The notes below the pieces were generated by a model. The model saw only the letters and a list, made by a program, of their open reading frames with translations, was not told the origin of the DNA and did not search any database. Of a stretch of 64,000 bases of DNA, positions 48,200 to 60,735 are shown in pieces (position 1 is the first letter of the stretch; each line of letters starts with the position of its first letter). Location of the stretch: positions 186,001 to 250,000 of the forward strand of contig JAHQIW010003598.1 in the NCBI GenBank assembly GCA_019055375.1, written 5' to 3'. Source of the DNA: Parelaphostrongylus tenuis (Eukaryota > Nematoda > Chromadorea > Rhabditida > Metastrongylidae). The position numbers were made by a program, and so were the translations under genes.

Positions 48200-48850
48200 A
48201 CGAGAGAAGACGAGTGCTCCACGGACCCAAGGAGTAGTACCACGATGCCGGTGTATTCAGATCGGTGAGTGCAATTGACACGTTGGGAGCCTTTGCGGTG
48301 GTGATCAGCAGCAGCAACAGCAGCAGAATGCGACGATGCTGTGGTGGACGAACATGCGAGTCGTCGTCGACTGACCAACTAACCAACCAGCTGCAGAGAG
48401 CATGCCAATTGAATGCAGGTTGCGCAAAATTCGCCTAGTGAGCGCACGAGCGCAGAGGAACGGACGATGAGCGAGATGGAGAGTTTACGACAATCCAGAG
48501 ATGTTTGATGTTGAAGCATTTAGGCTGTACGTCTGGATGGAGTGATGTGACAGACTGGACTCATATAGAGCGAGCGTCTCGCCAGAGACCTACGACGATC
48601 CGTTGACTAAAGAGCGCTACCCGTCGCAGAGACGACACGAATCGGCGGTAAAGAGTGCAAGCAATACGGTGGAGAGATGTAACGGGTGGTTGGTGCCTAG
48701 CACGGGTTGGGCGTGGGTCAGTGTACGGGGTTTCGAACAGAGCGGTCCGGGTGGTACGCGAAGGGTCCGCGTTCTCTCGAACGCCTAAGCACCGAATCCG
48801 TCTCGTCACCTACAGTCGCTCAACCCCCTACGGGAGGTCTGACACATACT
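48200..48850. promoter_or_regulatory. GC- and CpG-rich block upstream of lin-42
   Basis: The block is far more GC- and CpG-rich than its surroundings and lies 1.1-1.7 kb upstream of the lin-42 start. Several frames are open on both strands simply because TA-containing stops are rare. It is a candidate promoter or untranslated exon. A minus-strand AGGTCA half-site, of the type bound by nuclear receptors, lies near 48870. No direct evidence of function. Confidence 0.3.
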
Positions 48851-51800
48851 AATGAGCATCACTCGAAAATGACCTAAAAGTAGACGGCGGAACTTGGCAA
48901 ATCTGGGACATTCTTAGAGAAAATTAAGATGACATTGCTAGAATGATGGCAGGCATCTCGACAGAAATATTCTATACTTTACCCACCTTTGGACAGGATT
49001 TATTGGATATTCGATTCTGTGAGCGAGACTTCTGTACAATCGTAATCGTTTTCAGTGTGGTCAACAATGCTGTGTCAGACTAATATGAAATTACTGGAAA
49101 GCTTGTTTTGTCCAGTCGTTTTGAATAGAGCCGTTCGTCCAGTGTTCCAATGCTTTACGAATAAAAAAATCACCAATAAAAGCTAGAATATGCACAACAA
49201 TTCTTTCACTGACAAGCTAGTTCCACAGAGTGGCACCTATACGGTACCTGTTGACGAGAATCCTACTGTATTCAGTGAAGTAAATAATCAAATCACCTAA
49301 CATCTTGAAAGATTTGCATTTTCGATATTCGCCGATGGATCGGCGATCCATACGCGAGCTATCATTACCTTTGTGCCTGGAGAAGGTTCACAGATATATT
49401 TGAATGTATATTTTTAGCTTGCATTGGTTTTAAAGAGTCGTGCATATATGAATGTCGTGTGTAGAGAAAATAAACACTAAGCGAGGGCGATCGCGCAGTC
49501 TGTAGGTCCACATCATTTTGACTCATGCCATTTAAAGAGGGAAATCTAACGGCTGTGTCACGCCTAGTATATCATTTTACAGCAGTGACAAGACTCTTAT
49601 TTACAGCCCTGCACTAGTACAACTGTGGTTGTGCACTGATTATGGTAGAGAGAAAAATCAGTTACGCTACCAGCAAACTTGTAACTAATCGAATGATTCG
49701 AATATGTACCAGTATCCACTCATTAGTGTAACACTTTGAAGCGGTTCAATGAGCTGAGTGATTATTCATTCTCCCTTTGTTAATCGAGCCAGTTGCACGA
49801 AAAGAAAAAGTCCGCTTATAGCAGGCCTTGAGCCTACGATTCAAAAGATAAATAATTACTTAGAACGGTGGTTTTATGCTGCACTGGCAAAGCAGCAACT
49901 ATCTAAGCCCGCGGCTGGATCAAACTGGACCGGTTTTCGTTTCATCAATTCAAGCCCACGTTCCTTCACACCTCACAATATCCAATCCGCCTAATTTCAT
50001 GTGTTTTCTTGATGGTGGGGTCAGTAATGTACCCATGGCCACTCAGAACTGTACGGTTAATCACGTATAATAAGTCTATTTGAAGTTCAACACAAAAGTG
50101 GCACCTTACTTTTCAGCGATACGTCATAGATAAATGACTGACTGTGGGTAAATCTTCCACCAGATTTGAATTGTCGATTGGAATCCCATTTTCATCCATT
50201 TTTACAAATTGAAAGAGAAAGAGGTATATAATGGTTTTGACACATTATAGGCAAGTAGTCCATTTGGCTATCGGAGTTTGTTAATGAATAACGTTTCATA
50301 CTTTCCATAGATGAATGAATAATTGCTTCGATCTCCATTATTGTTGAAGCAACATAAAGTGAAGTCCATTAGCGAATTCAAAAGAAGAAGCAAAGATTTG
50401 AACTTAACAGCACTTTGTTAGTCATATTTGAATTAACTTCTCGTACTTAAAGAAGCTTCGGCCAATATAACAGAAGTGATTTTTTTCATCATGATAGCTT
50501 GGTGCTTTTCTCCATAACCAGACTGAGGAGTCGTTGCTACATCAGTCAATAGTAGAAGCTTTACTCTGTTGATTTTGATTGCTTAAGTACTTTTTATATT
50601 CCAATTTGAAATTATATCAGAACTAGGGTATTTGAAAAGATTGCGAACTTATATTGAAAGTTTTGGGACCTCCAAGCACCTGCAGTAATTGCGGAAATAA
50701 ATTATACATCGGTCAATACTTCTGTTTCCTAGTGGGAAAAATCTCACCAGAGCATTTGCTTATATCATCAAAGTGTCTGTGTTACTTAGAAAATGAGAAA
50801 GAAGTAGGCGTAGCAAATTTTTGGAAATCAGATTTCTAAAATCGTAGGATAAGACAATTGCTTACTGTGAACAAAGATCTGGAGATTACAGTGACTTATA
50901 TTCTAATTCATGAGATTTAGTGTATGCTAAGCCGTCACTGTTCAAAGTTGAACGTGGTCATTTTTTTTTTGTTCCCAACGCAGTACGGTAGTAATGTGTT
51001 ATACTAGTGCATAAATAATTCATGAATCAATACTTCGTTGCTTTTGAACTCTTTCAGTGTCCGTTCTGAAATTTCACTCCAAAGTGTAGATTTGTCATCG
51101 TTTCCTACTCTTCTTATGTTACTTTCCAAATCGGCATTCTATGCAGACTCGTTGAAAAATGACGGTTATTGGTCTTTTTGGCTGTTTTTTCTCAAACGAT
51201 GTTTTTTCTTAGTAGTGGTACCACCTATCGCCGCCGCCAACATCACAGTCATCGCCACCGGACGACGTGAGAGTTATCGTGCCTGTCCCAGCGTCCCCTT
51301 TTTTAGGCATTTATTTCGGCGGATGAACAATGCAAAAAAAATCGGTGTCGTTCTCTCGGCCTACTCCACGCAAACTATCCAGGTCATGATGAATGTCGCG
51401 TAAAAAAAAGAATTTGAAATGTATGGGTATTGTCTTCGAAAAGCGTGATAAAAAAACCCAATTGGGAACGTTGAAAGGAAAACGTCCGGGTTATAAACGG
51501 CTCGTGCTGTTCGGTGTCAGATCGCGCAGCGTGTAATTCAAATCCTTGTTTGTCTCAGCATCCTTAGACTACCCAGCATCTTTAGTCAATTTATCAGATT
51601 TGGTACGGTAATAATGAAATGATTGGGAGAGTCAGCACTGATTAATATTTGCCATTGAAATTGATACTTGTCGTGCTATTACCGATCAGCAAAAAATTCG
51701 AGATTTTGAGGAGAGTTGATAGGACGCCTGTTTTTCCTCAAAAAGAATCCAATCCAAAAAGAACCAACCTGCCCAAACGTTAGCTGCTTGATTGTGTGAA

Positions 51801-54800
51801 CAATGTTTAGAAAAAATAAGAATTATTGAAGGATGCCGAGGCAAATAGACAGCCGGTCTTAAAATCCATCCCGTCATTCTACTCTTACTTATGAACATTG
51901 ATTGAAATTACTGAGGGGACGTGAATTAAAAAGATTTTTAATAGTATTGAAAACATTGAAAGCAGAGTTTCTTTGAGAAGACGATGCAGTTTTACGCCTT
52001 CATTAGATTTCTTCAAGTCAAGTTTGTACTAAGCATAAAATTTTTGATGGCATGCAATAACAAACAAGAACTTAGTGGTACAGATTATCAAAAATAGTTA
52101 CCAAGCTGCACTTCTTTTACATGATCGGTCATCAAAATCCACTCTATTTCTTGCAGCTCATCCGTTTCCTTTCGTTCATATTAACAAAAGTCTTCGTATA
52201 TTTCACGTGTTGCCTCGGCTGGTGCTGGAGGATTCCGTCTCCTTTGCACCGTAAAATACAGGAAAGCACAGTGAAAATGGCTTGAACCAGCCTCTTGCTT
52301 ATCGTCTTGCTCTCGGATTCAACTTATTAAAATTAATAAGCTATGTTGCCCCCACACCCAGTGCATTGGTAAAATAAAGTCAGAAGAATGGGTATACGGT
52401 TTAGTCGGTGACACCAACAAAAACGTAGTTCCTGTTGCTCATTCCAAGAAACACAGGTCATTTTGCATCTATTCACTCTAGGTAACAAAAACTGAATAAT
52501 ATCAATAATTATTCTCAGAGCTGTCGATTACTAACGTTTAACCCGTAAGGGTTCTATTGCACGAGTTTTCAAAGCACCGATGATAGAAGCTGTCAACGGA
52601 CTACTTCCAGAAGACTTTATCAATTCTTTTGAACATTATGAGATCTGCAGACTTTTCAGACCATCCTCAAAAACATAAAACTTTTCATATTCTACTGAGA
52701 GGACGTCCTTGAGGATATGCAAACATAATTCATCTGTTCTACTAGTTGTTCTCATCTTAACCATGCTTCATTGGAAGAAACAACATACCTAGAGGTTGTC
52801 CCACTTGACCTTGGGCAATCTTAGTCTTTGATTCCATATTTATTGACTTTTCAAAACCGACATTGGGAAATGAGCATAGGATTAAAAGGGTAAGAGTAGT
52901 AAGAATAGACCACGTCAGACGTCTGTTGTATTTCTTGTCTAGCACTGACTACCGAAACCTTTTTTGACAGCATTCATAGTGTTTCGTCATCGATGTACAT
53001 GAGAACTACAGACTCTGTTTTTGCTTGTGTGGCACAGAAAAGGATTTTCGAGACTCATTATGCTTATGGAGTGCTTGTGTAGTGCTGAGGAATAAAAAAG
53101 ACTTCATATTAGAGCACCGAAAAAACGACGAGTCGAGTAGTACAAGCGCGTTAATTAGCCTACTTACAACTTCTTCAATGCCTATGAAAATTGATGCTCC
53201 ACTTTGCGATCCAAAAGCCATGCACTTCTGCCCATTAGTTGATAAAGGTGTACCGAGTCGAGCCTTTGCAAGTCTTTTCGTCATGCTGTATGCGATGATT
53301 GTAGGTGTGTCAGCATTCTTTCGATAGCACCCAAATTAGATTCGGAGGCCGACAAATCTTATCATAAACTTGTCAAAACTAATTAGCATTAATTTCTGCC
53401 TGCTTTGATATAATGGAAAAAAGACATAAGAGATAATAAGTAAGTGTATGAACCGGCCATTAATTCCTTTTCGCACCTTTTCCTATGATCTCTTCGAGAG
53501 TGGCGCTAAACTCGAAATGTCCTTCTCTTTGAGTTTTCCCTGATAAACTAGGCGCTCACGGGTGCGTTTGTGTAAGCAATGGAGACATAAAGGTGTATTG
53601 CATTTGGCCATACTTAAATAGTTACAATAGTTAAACACTTTGCTTCTCCTATTGTCAGAAACTTGTCTTCTAGCTAATGTAATATCCTCATAAGGGGTAT
53701 TTCGCTTTGAAAGCGATGTCGGCCGAGATTGAAAATCAACAGCAGTCAGTACAATGGTTTTCGGCTCATTTTTTGCTTTAAGCTTACTATTATAGTGAAC
53801 AAGCATCAAAAAAATTTCAGGCGAGCTTGTGTCAATTTTTGCTGGAAAAATCTCATGCCTTCGACATTCAACAAAGCACTGTTCAAAAATACTTGCGTTA
53901 TCGTTCGGAACCAGATAAACAGTTCATGGACTTTGGCTCATTATCGCTTTTCAGGTGATCAGTTAATGTCTGATTCTCTTCGCTCGTTTCTCACACTCTC
54001 ATAGTTCCTATTTTACGTGATATTGCTTAAAACCTGAGACCTGATAAGGCGATAGAGAAGTGCCCGAGAATTACATGCTGTAGAAAGCTCCAAACCGCCT
54101 TCGTCACAATTCTACCACAAAATTTTTTGTAGGCTTTTAGACTGTTTCAGTTGCACTACTGATATAGACTAATCATTTGCGTTCTATAGTCAGTTAGAAA
54201 AAATGAACTATAGCAGGAAATTTTCCTAAAATTCTTTTTTGCGGACCTTAACGCTAAGAGAGGAAGGTAACTGAAGATGAACAAATACTTAGGCGCTGGT
54301 GTTCTAGAATTATTAATCAACAAGAGCTTGGTAAAAAGTATTTATTCAAGTGGCTAACGACAGCGGCTAGCCTTCATCGGAGTCGTGATAGTCTAAGTCG
54401 ATGGTCCAGGGCACGTCTTTGTATGTCATGCATATTTCAGTATTATTTAATTCGTTTATCATCTAGTAACCGCCGCTCGAATATTCTTATTCAGATAGGG
54501 TTCGGCTCAATTCAAGGGTTCATATAACCTATTCCTCATGATGTGCTAAATGCTGTCTTGCTTTAATTTTCTTGTTTACTAAAGCAATCATATTACGTCT
54601 TGCAATGTCATTTCTACAAAAAAAAAAATTTTCAGAATTTGCCGCTTGAAGATATCTTGTGATCTTGTGACTCAGGCTCTTTTCTCACAATTGCGACAAC
54701 TACGACGGCAACGAATCTCGCAATCAGTCAACCGTCTGCTCATAGAATGTGTGTTAAGCTAGCCAGGAGATGAATAAAGCACCGGAAATTCCGGAGCACG

Positions 54801-54909
54801 CAACGTAAAAAAAAACTGATGACGATTCATTGAGGGCTTGCACAAAGCATTTTGCTCTGCTGTAAGTTCAATTTTGGTGGGAAAGGATACCGACTCCAAA
54901 CATTGGTGC
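48851..54909. other. Upstream intergenic region: no gene recognised
   Basis: AT-rich. The longer open frames (51038-51403 +, 53025-53327 +, 53006-53284 -, 53483-53809 -) lack recognisable motifs and matched splice sites, and two of them overlap on opposite strands. Confidence 0.5.
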
Positions 54910-55493
54910 TATCTGATAAAATGTTTTGAGCTTTTTTGAGGTCTGGTTGACACTTACGCAGTACTAGACAGCTGTTTCGCCTTTCCAGGCTCATCAGTAG
55001 TGCGGTGTCTTTCGCCCCAGCCGATCCTTTGCAGGGGTATACTACTGCTTATAAAGAAATCAACGCCGAATCATTCGGAACACCTTATGTCGAGTTACAA
55101 AATCGCGTGACACTTCAGTGATCATAGTCGAGCGCTTGTGGCTGGTAGAATGAATAATACCTTCACTATCGACTCTTTATGCAGACCTTGCTCAAAAACA
55201 TGAAAATCTGATAACATGTTTCAAGTCATTTTTTTTTGAGGTCTGCCACAAGCGCTCGACTGTAATCACTGCAATGTCGGGGGATTTTGTCACTTGACGT
55301 GAGATGATTCATATAGTTCGGCGTCGAGTCCTTTATTATAAGTAGGGTCACATTCCCTGGAAGAGGGTCGATAGAACTGCAAGGCACCGTACTACTATGT
55401 GCCTGTTAGGGCGAAACAGCTGTATTTTAGTACTAGATAAGTGCACACCAGCTCTCAAAAAAGAGCTCAAAACGTGTTATCATTTTAGCAGAT
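54910..55493. mobile_element. Foldback element, copy 2, with nested inverted repeat
   Basis: Outer arms: AAAATGTTTTGAGC with GACAGCTGTTTCGCCTTTCC on the left, and GGGCGAAACAGCTG with GAGCTCAAAACGTGTTATC on the right. Nested inside, AGTCGAGCGCTTGTGGC (about 55126) is mirrored by GCCACAAGCGCTCGACT (about 55245). Confidence 0.7.
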
Positions 55494-58211
55494 CGTCAAT
55501 GTTTCTGAACAAAGTCTATATAAACAGTCGAGAATAAAGGTTTTGTTGTTTATCTCAATACATGAATTTTAGTCAAACATGATGGCACTTGGCTTATCCT
55601 GCGAGAAATGATCGACACCAAACGATTTGTGCTTCTCAATCTCCCAAAACAAATCCCGCAATGATACATCACATTATAATTCGTCTCAAAAGTCAAGATT
55701 AGAAATTTGCCTTGCTATGATAGCAATATATCGCATATCTATGAATTTATCCGAAGGGATAAATTTTTTAGGGTTTCTCGTTATATTTCTCACTACGACT
55801 GACGCTAGATATAAGTGCCATTTAAAACTCATGTCTTCCGCAGAAGTGTCTTCAAAACCGTTGTGGAGCAGCTTTCCCATCAACGAGCACCAGAGATCTT
55901 CTCTATGCGATAGAGAGTTCCGTCGTGAATATTAACGAATGACAATTCCCAGTTGGTGCATAGGAAGCCGGAAATGAACCACGGGTAATTATAAATCATA
56001 ACTCATATCTACCCTAACATACGAGTGTATTTAAACGATGGATTAGCCTGCTTATGCTGCATAGAATTCATACACGCACACAAGTAATCACATTTATGCA
56101 TATCTCATCTGGCTGAGCTTGTTTACGTGCATGTGGATTATATCCTGCATGTCGATACTCCTGGAGGCCCCCAATTTGTTGACTAGGAGATAGATGAGAG
56201 GCGGTTTGTGGTCAATACGTAAGCCACAAGACTTCCACAAGACTTCCTTGTGTTGGCCCGTAGTAATGGCAGAATAAAATTTTGTGAGCAAGGAAAGCCA
56301 CTGTTCGTCAGTCTACGGTCAACTGGTCAACAGTTGAAATGGTCTTTGCAATAGACGACTCTTGCAGAAAAACGAAACTAACGGAAAAAGGCATGTGTGG
56401 ATCTGAATACCCAAGTAAGTCGCAAAGACTTCATCTGCTTAGTCGGTGTGAAGTTGATGATAGTAGTGATTGTTATTGTGTGCTCCTCACAAAAGGATGT
56501 AGACAAATGTTTCGAAGTTGTGAATAGACAGTCACAGTATACAATGTTTCGCAAGAAAGCCACGGAAAATTAGTTTCCACTTTTGAGCAACCGTAAAAAT
56601 TTCAGAAAATGTCTATAGCACAAGCAGTTAGAGGAAACTGAGTAGCAAAAATTTACCAGTCCACTATTTTTTCTTTCTTCCTTCACACTGGCTACGAAAC
56701 TCCAACCACTAGGGCTAGGTCAGAAGGAAGAGTCTTGCATAGGAACAACATTTCGAACCTAATTAGGATCACTTGCAAACTGTCTTGTATATCACTCAAA
56801 AGCAGTGACGCTATTAGGTGAAGCCTGCAAAACAAGTGGTTTCGAAAACTTTATGGTAGTTTCAAAGCGCTTACCTATCGCCTTACTCCATTAGTCAGCC
56901 CGCAACACCCTCTGTGATCGTTCGTGCAACTGAGAATAATGATAATCTGCCCTAACGAGATAAAAGGAGATTGTATGAGTTTGAGCACGATACAATCAAT
57001 ATCATGTAAGGCATTCAGAGATGAATGCACTGGCGGAACAGGTAGACCACTTTGTCTTCTTGAATAACATTTGGATAGTGAATTCGAAATTCAGCATATT
57101 ACTCCTCTGGGCACAAAAGCGCAACACACACCCACAATCAAATGACTGTCACGATTCTGACGCAAGAATCAAAGATATGAACGCGCATAACCTTGGACCG
57201 TATCGGATAAGCGCTGAAAGTTTCGGAAATGTACCGAAAGGGAGATTGCTTAACTATCACGTGAGACATTTCGTCTTTTCTCCACTTGACTTTTCACCTG
57301 TTCTGAAGGTTATACAAAAGACATCGATAATCGTCGAATCATGTGAGTAGTCCAATACAACAACGTCCAGGCTCTGAAGAAGAAGAAGTCGCCGAAACGT
57401 CAACTCTTAGACTGATACTGCAACCGCACTCACTACAACTGCTATTGCCGAACTAGCGTCGGCTAAATAAGCTGAGTCTTTCAGACTTACAAATGCTATC
57501 TATCAGTGTTCAAGTTTATAGCAGAACGTCATTTGAAATGCTTGCTTGAATAAGTGTCAATGTTGGATGGATTATCCTGCTTCAATGTTGAAGCAAGTAT
57601 ACCTAATAATTTTGATCTGCAGTTCAAATCCTTCGATTATCAGCGCACATGATTCGGTACCATCAGCAAGTTGAGCAGACTGCCTACAGTCTACAATTCG
57701 TTTTCTTGAGAATGAGTCAAAGGTAACCAAGATCGGTTTGAGCAAGTGAGTGTCACCATACCCATTTGAAAGGCAGGAAAATTTCGCGTGATTATATCCA
57801 GCCGCAAAACCTTGTGATATTGGTTGCATACGTGTAGTTTGTAGGAAAAAGCAATGAGCAGAATGTCGTTCAAAAAATCTCAAGCACCAGAGCATCAGCA
57901 CTTGAGAATTTGAGAGAATTATCTAAGTTACTATTTATGTTGCATTAACAGTATAAAGATTTTTTATCCAACGTCCTTACAAATTCTAAGATGTTTAACT
58001 ACTCCGGGATAGCGTGTACATGTGCTGCTAAAAGATCGTTTGAAGGTCTTCCCAGTGATTAGAAATTTTTCCCCAGAGTTTTATCAACTTTAAAAGCTCT
58101 AATTCCCGCAATTCTAATAGCAGGGGCTTTCAATAGCCCTTCTATTGTGTTGCAGCAAAAAGTAAAATTATGCCTGTGCATTTGACTGCTTTTCTAGACC
58201 TCATTCAGAAA
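55494..58211. other. No gene recognised
   Basis: Short open frames only. AGTCGCCGAAACGTCAACT near 57390 is the motif seen in foldback elements here, without a visible partner arm. Confidence 0.5.
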
Positions 58212-58536
58212 TAGTGATAATCTGATGTTATGATAACATGTTTTGAGTTTTTTATGAGGTCTGGTATGGCACCTATACAGTAATATACAGTCTCGTCTTT
58301 CCAGGCCCATCAGTAGTACGGTGCCCTTTGGTTCAGCCGATTCCAGGGGGGACATATTCCTAATTCTGGATGAATCGGCGCAGAAAAACCCAATCACCTC
58401 GAGCAGGTGATGGAATCCCCCGACATTACAAGTGATGACCGATGGGCTCGAAAGGCGAGACAGACCTGTCTAGTACTGTATAAGTGCCACACCACACCTC
58501 ACAAAAAGCTCGAAACATGTTACCATATTATCACTA
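58212..58536. mobile_element. Foldback element, copy 3
   Basis: The left arm TGATAACATGTTTTGAG through GTATGGCACCTATACAG is mirrored by CTGTATAAGTGCCACACC and CTCGAAACATGTTACCA. Shortest and cleanest of the three copies. Confidence 0.72.
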
Positions 58537-60029
58537 AAATCATGTTTAACATTCGGTTTGCTTTAATTGTTTGGCTGAAGTACGTGGATGGTTTTTCGTA
58601 GGACTTTTGGCAGCATTTGATAGTTAGAATCTCAACACTTCGGAAACTTTAACTGGTTTTCGAAAACATTCCCATAGAACGGTGTAAGTGCGAAGAGGAG
58701 AATACGTTCCACACTCAAGTATTCATTACTTGCTTGAACTTTGCAGAGGTGTTGTTGATATTTATAATTGTAGTTAAGTCAATGTGTTAGAAACAATTTA
58801 TCGCTACAAAAAGATAGATTATCAAAGAGAAAACTTTTTTGTTTCAACTGCTATGGAACATTTTTTCTTATTCGATCTATGTTTTGTGGTCATTTGATAG
58901 CTTAAGAAATGCTGATATCAATAGTTAACTTATTTTCTGAAGAGAGAATTTTGTAATATGCGCTAAGAAGAGAGTTTGCTCTCGGTGTAACTAATTCATT
59001 ATTTGAATTTCACAAAACAGTTTGTCGGCAGTTCTATCGAAAAATTTTGTTCCTGAGATAACTATATTGCGACGAAAAGATGTATTATTATGATGGGACT
59101 TCTACAAGCCTATATCGAATACAAAGAGAGCTTAGCTTTTCCAAAAATCCGTACTTTTGAATAGGAAAGCTACGTCCTAAGATAATAATGTATTTTCAAC
59201 TCTTTTCTCATACTTCTTTCGACGATACTGTAAGATTGTAGTTCGTAATACATTTTCTATGATGTATGGTTTTGAAAGCAAATTTCACGGAGTATTTTCA
59301 GCAGCTAGGAAGAGTAGGCTTCAACAGAATTGGTGTTCACCATTTTGTGCTGTACTTCTTTGCAAATAGTGCATTTACGTCCCCCAAATTTTCAGCATTC
59401 TCTTGATGCCGCAAATTTCCCACTCACAGATAGATCTTATTAGTGCACAGTAACAAAAAAAGTAAAATGTGCTTAGGCTGGCCCTTTGTTTAAGCCTCGC
59501 GGAAAATTTGAATGGCAATCCTATAGTGATATTTGGATGATCGGAGCACTTTATCGTCACAAAAATAGCATATTGCTGAGGGAATTTCTATAGGTGTTCC
59601 TGATAAGCGGCACGCCCATGCGTCTTAACAATCTGTAATTTTTATTAAGACATCACCATCCTTCTGAAATGAACATGTTTCCAATTTTTACTGCTCATTC
59701 TTAGCGCCTATTTGTCAGAGTTCGACCATCTTTTCCTGCTCGTCATTCGCTATATCTCTTTCTATGATCAACTCCCAAATATCGGATATGTAGAGTTTGC
59801 AGGCTTTGATTCGCTTCTTGCACCTGGGCCATGTTTCCTTAAACACCTCCACAGCCATCAAAGAGTTGAGCAGGATCTTGAGCAAGAATACCTTCTTTGA
59901 CCACTCACCAATTATGTCCTCATCAGTTTCCTCTTAATATGATTGAGCACAATACAGTGCATTATTACTGAGCTGCAAAAGTTTCCTCTTTTTTAAAGCT
60001 TGGGATGGTTAAACTCACTCCAGTCTAGC
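58537..60029. other. No gene; similarity to TTAA-element interior
   Basis: The stretch 58850-58940 (GTGGTCATTTGATAGCTTAAG) resembles 6195-6235 inside the TTAA-flanked element, so a degraded relative probably lies here. No boundaries seen. Confidence 0.4.
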
Positions 60030-60165
60030 AGGCCAGTCTAGTACCAATTTACCAACCCCAGATTGATGGATGGATTGGTGAGCCATGAACGCGAGATCGA
60101 ACCATTGACCTCGTATGTGACGCAGAGCACCTCTGACCACTGCGTCACATGCGCTCTCTCTTGAG
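60030..60165 (-). repeat. tRNA-derived SINE, family S2
   Basis: The minus strand reads GCATGTGACGCAGTGGTCAG (A box) and AATGGTTCGATCTCGCG (B box). The body continues toward 60030. Confidence 0.65.
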
Positions 60166-60293
60166 GGCTATCAACTAAGAAAAAGAACACGCAATATAAG
60201 TGTTCAGTGACAAAAGTTGAAACGACGAGTAATACTCATAGTAAAGCATAAATGAATATTCCCAATGATATTGAGTGGTTTGCGAAACTTTTT

Positions 60294-60367
60294 TGTCAGG
60301 GGACTCGAGCCTGCATTTCATATTTTCCATAAGCGAGTGCTCTAACACGTTGCACTACTGATGCCCA
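60294..60367 (-). repeat. tRNA-derived SINE head, family S1, copy 3
   Basis: The minus strand reads GGGCATCAGTAGTGCAACG and GCAGGCTCGAGTCCCCTGAC, followed by AAAAAAGTTTCGC. Matches the lin-42 intron copies. Confidence 0.65.
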
Positions 60368-60590
60368 TTTTTCCGCCACTCTTTCTACGCTTCAACGCAT
60401 CTATCTGTCAGCAAGCAACCGTCAAAGATTGGTTCGGCTAGTCGATATTGACATTGAACCCTGTCTCGCTGACAGATATTGGGTTTTGGATGATCAAACA
60501 GAATTATTTTTATCTAAGCGCTTTTTTGGTGTGGTGTGATATTACAGATATAGGTATATCCATTGATGTTCAGTGATGTGAAAAACTTCC

Positions 60591-60666
60591 GCGTCAGAAA
60601 GGACTTGAACTTGCATTTGACCCTATCCGCGGACGTGTGGTCTAACAAGTCGCACTACCGGCGCTC
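60591..60666 (-). repeat. tRNA-derived SINE head, family S1, copy 4
   Basis: The minus strand reads GCGCCGGTAGTGCGACTTG and GCAAGTTCAAGTCCTTTCTG, then ACGCGGAAGTTTTTCACATC. More degraded than copy 3. Confidence 0.6.
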
Positions 60667-60681
60667 ACTTTACTCGGAAAT

Positions 60682-60683
<2 letters not shown>

Positions 60684-60733
<50 letters not shown>
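60684..60733. repeat. AT microsatellite
   Basis: A pure AT dinucleotide run of about 50 bases. Confidence 0.95.

Positions 60734-60735
<2 letters not shown>

Noticed and set aside
48157..48852. Overlapping open frames on both strands, one with a run of leucines resembling a signal peptide
   Set aside because: The block is GC- and CpG-rich, so stops are scarce in all frames. No frame has a matched splice site or known motif.
53006..53327. Open frames of 92-100 codons on both strands
   Set aside because: Mutual antisense shadows with no recognisable domain and no splice context; at most one could be real and neither is supported.
53483..53809. 108-codon minus-strand frame with LCLHCLHK
   Set aside because: A single CxxC does not define a domain, and I found no neighbouring exon or repeat identity.
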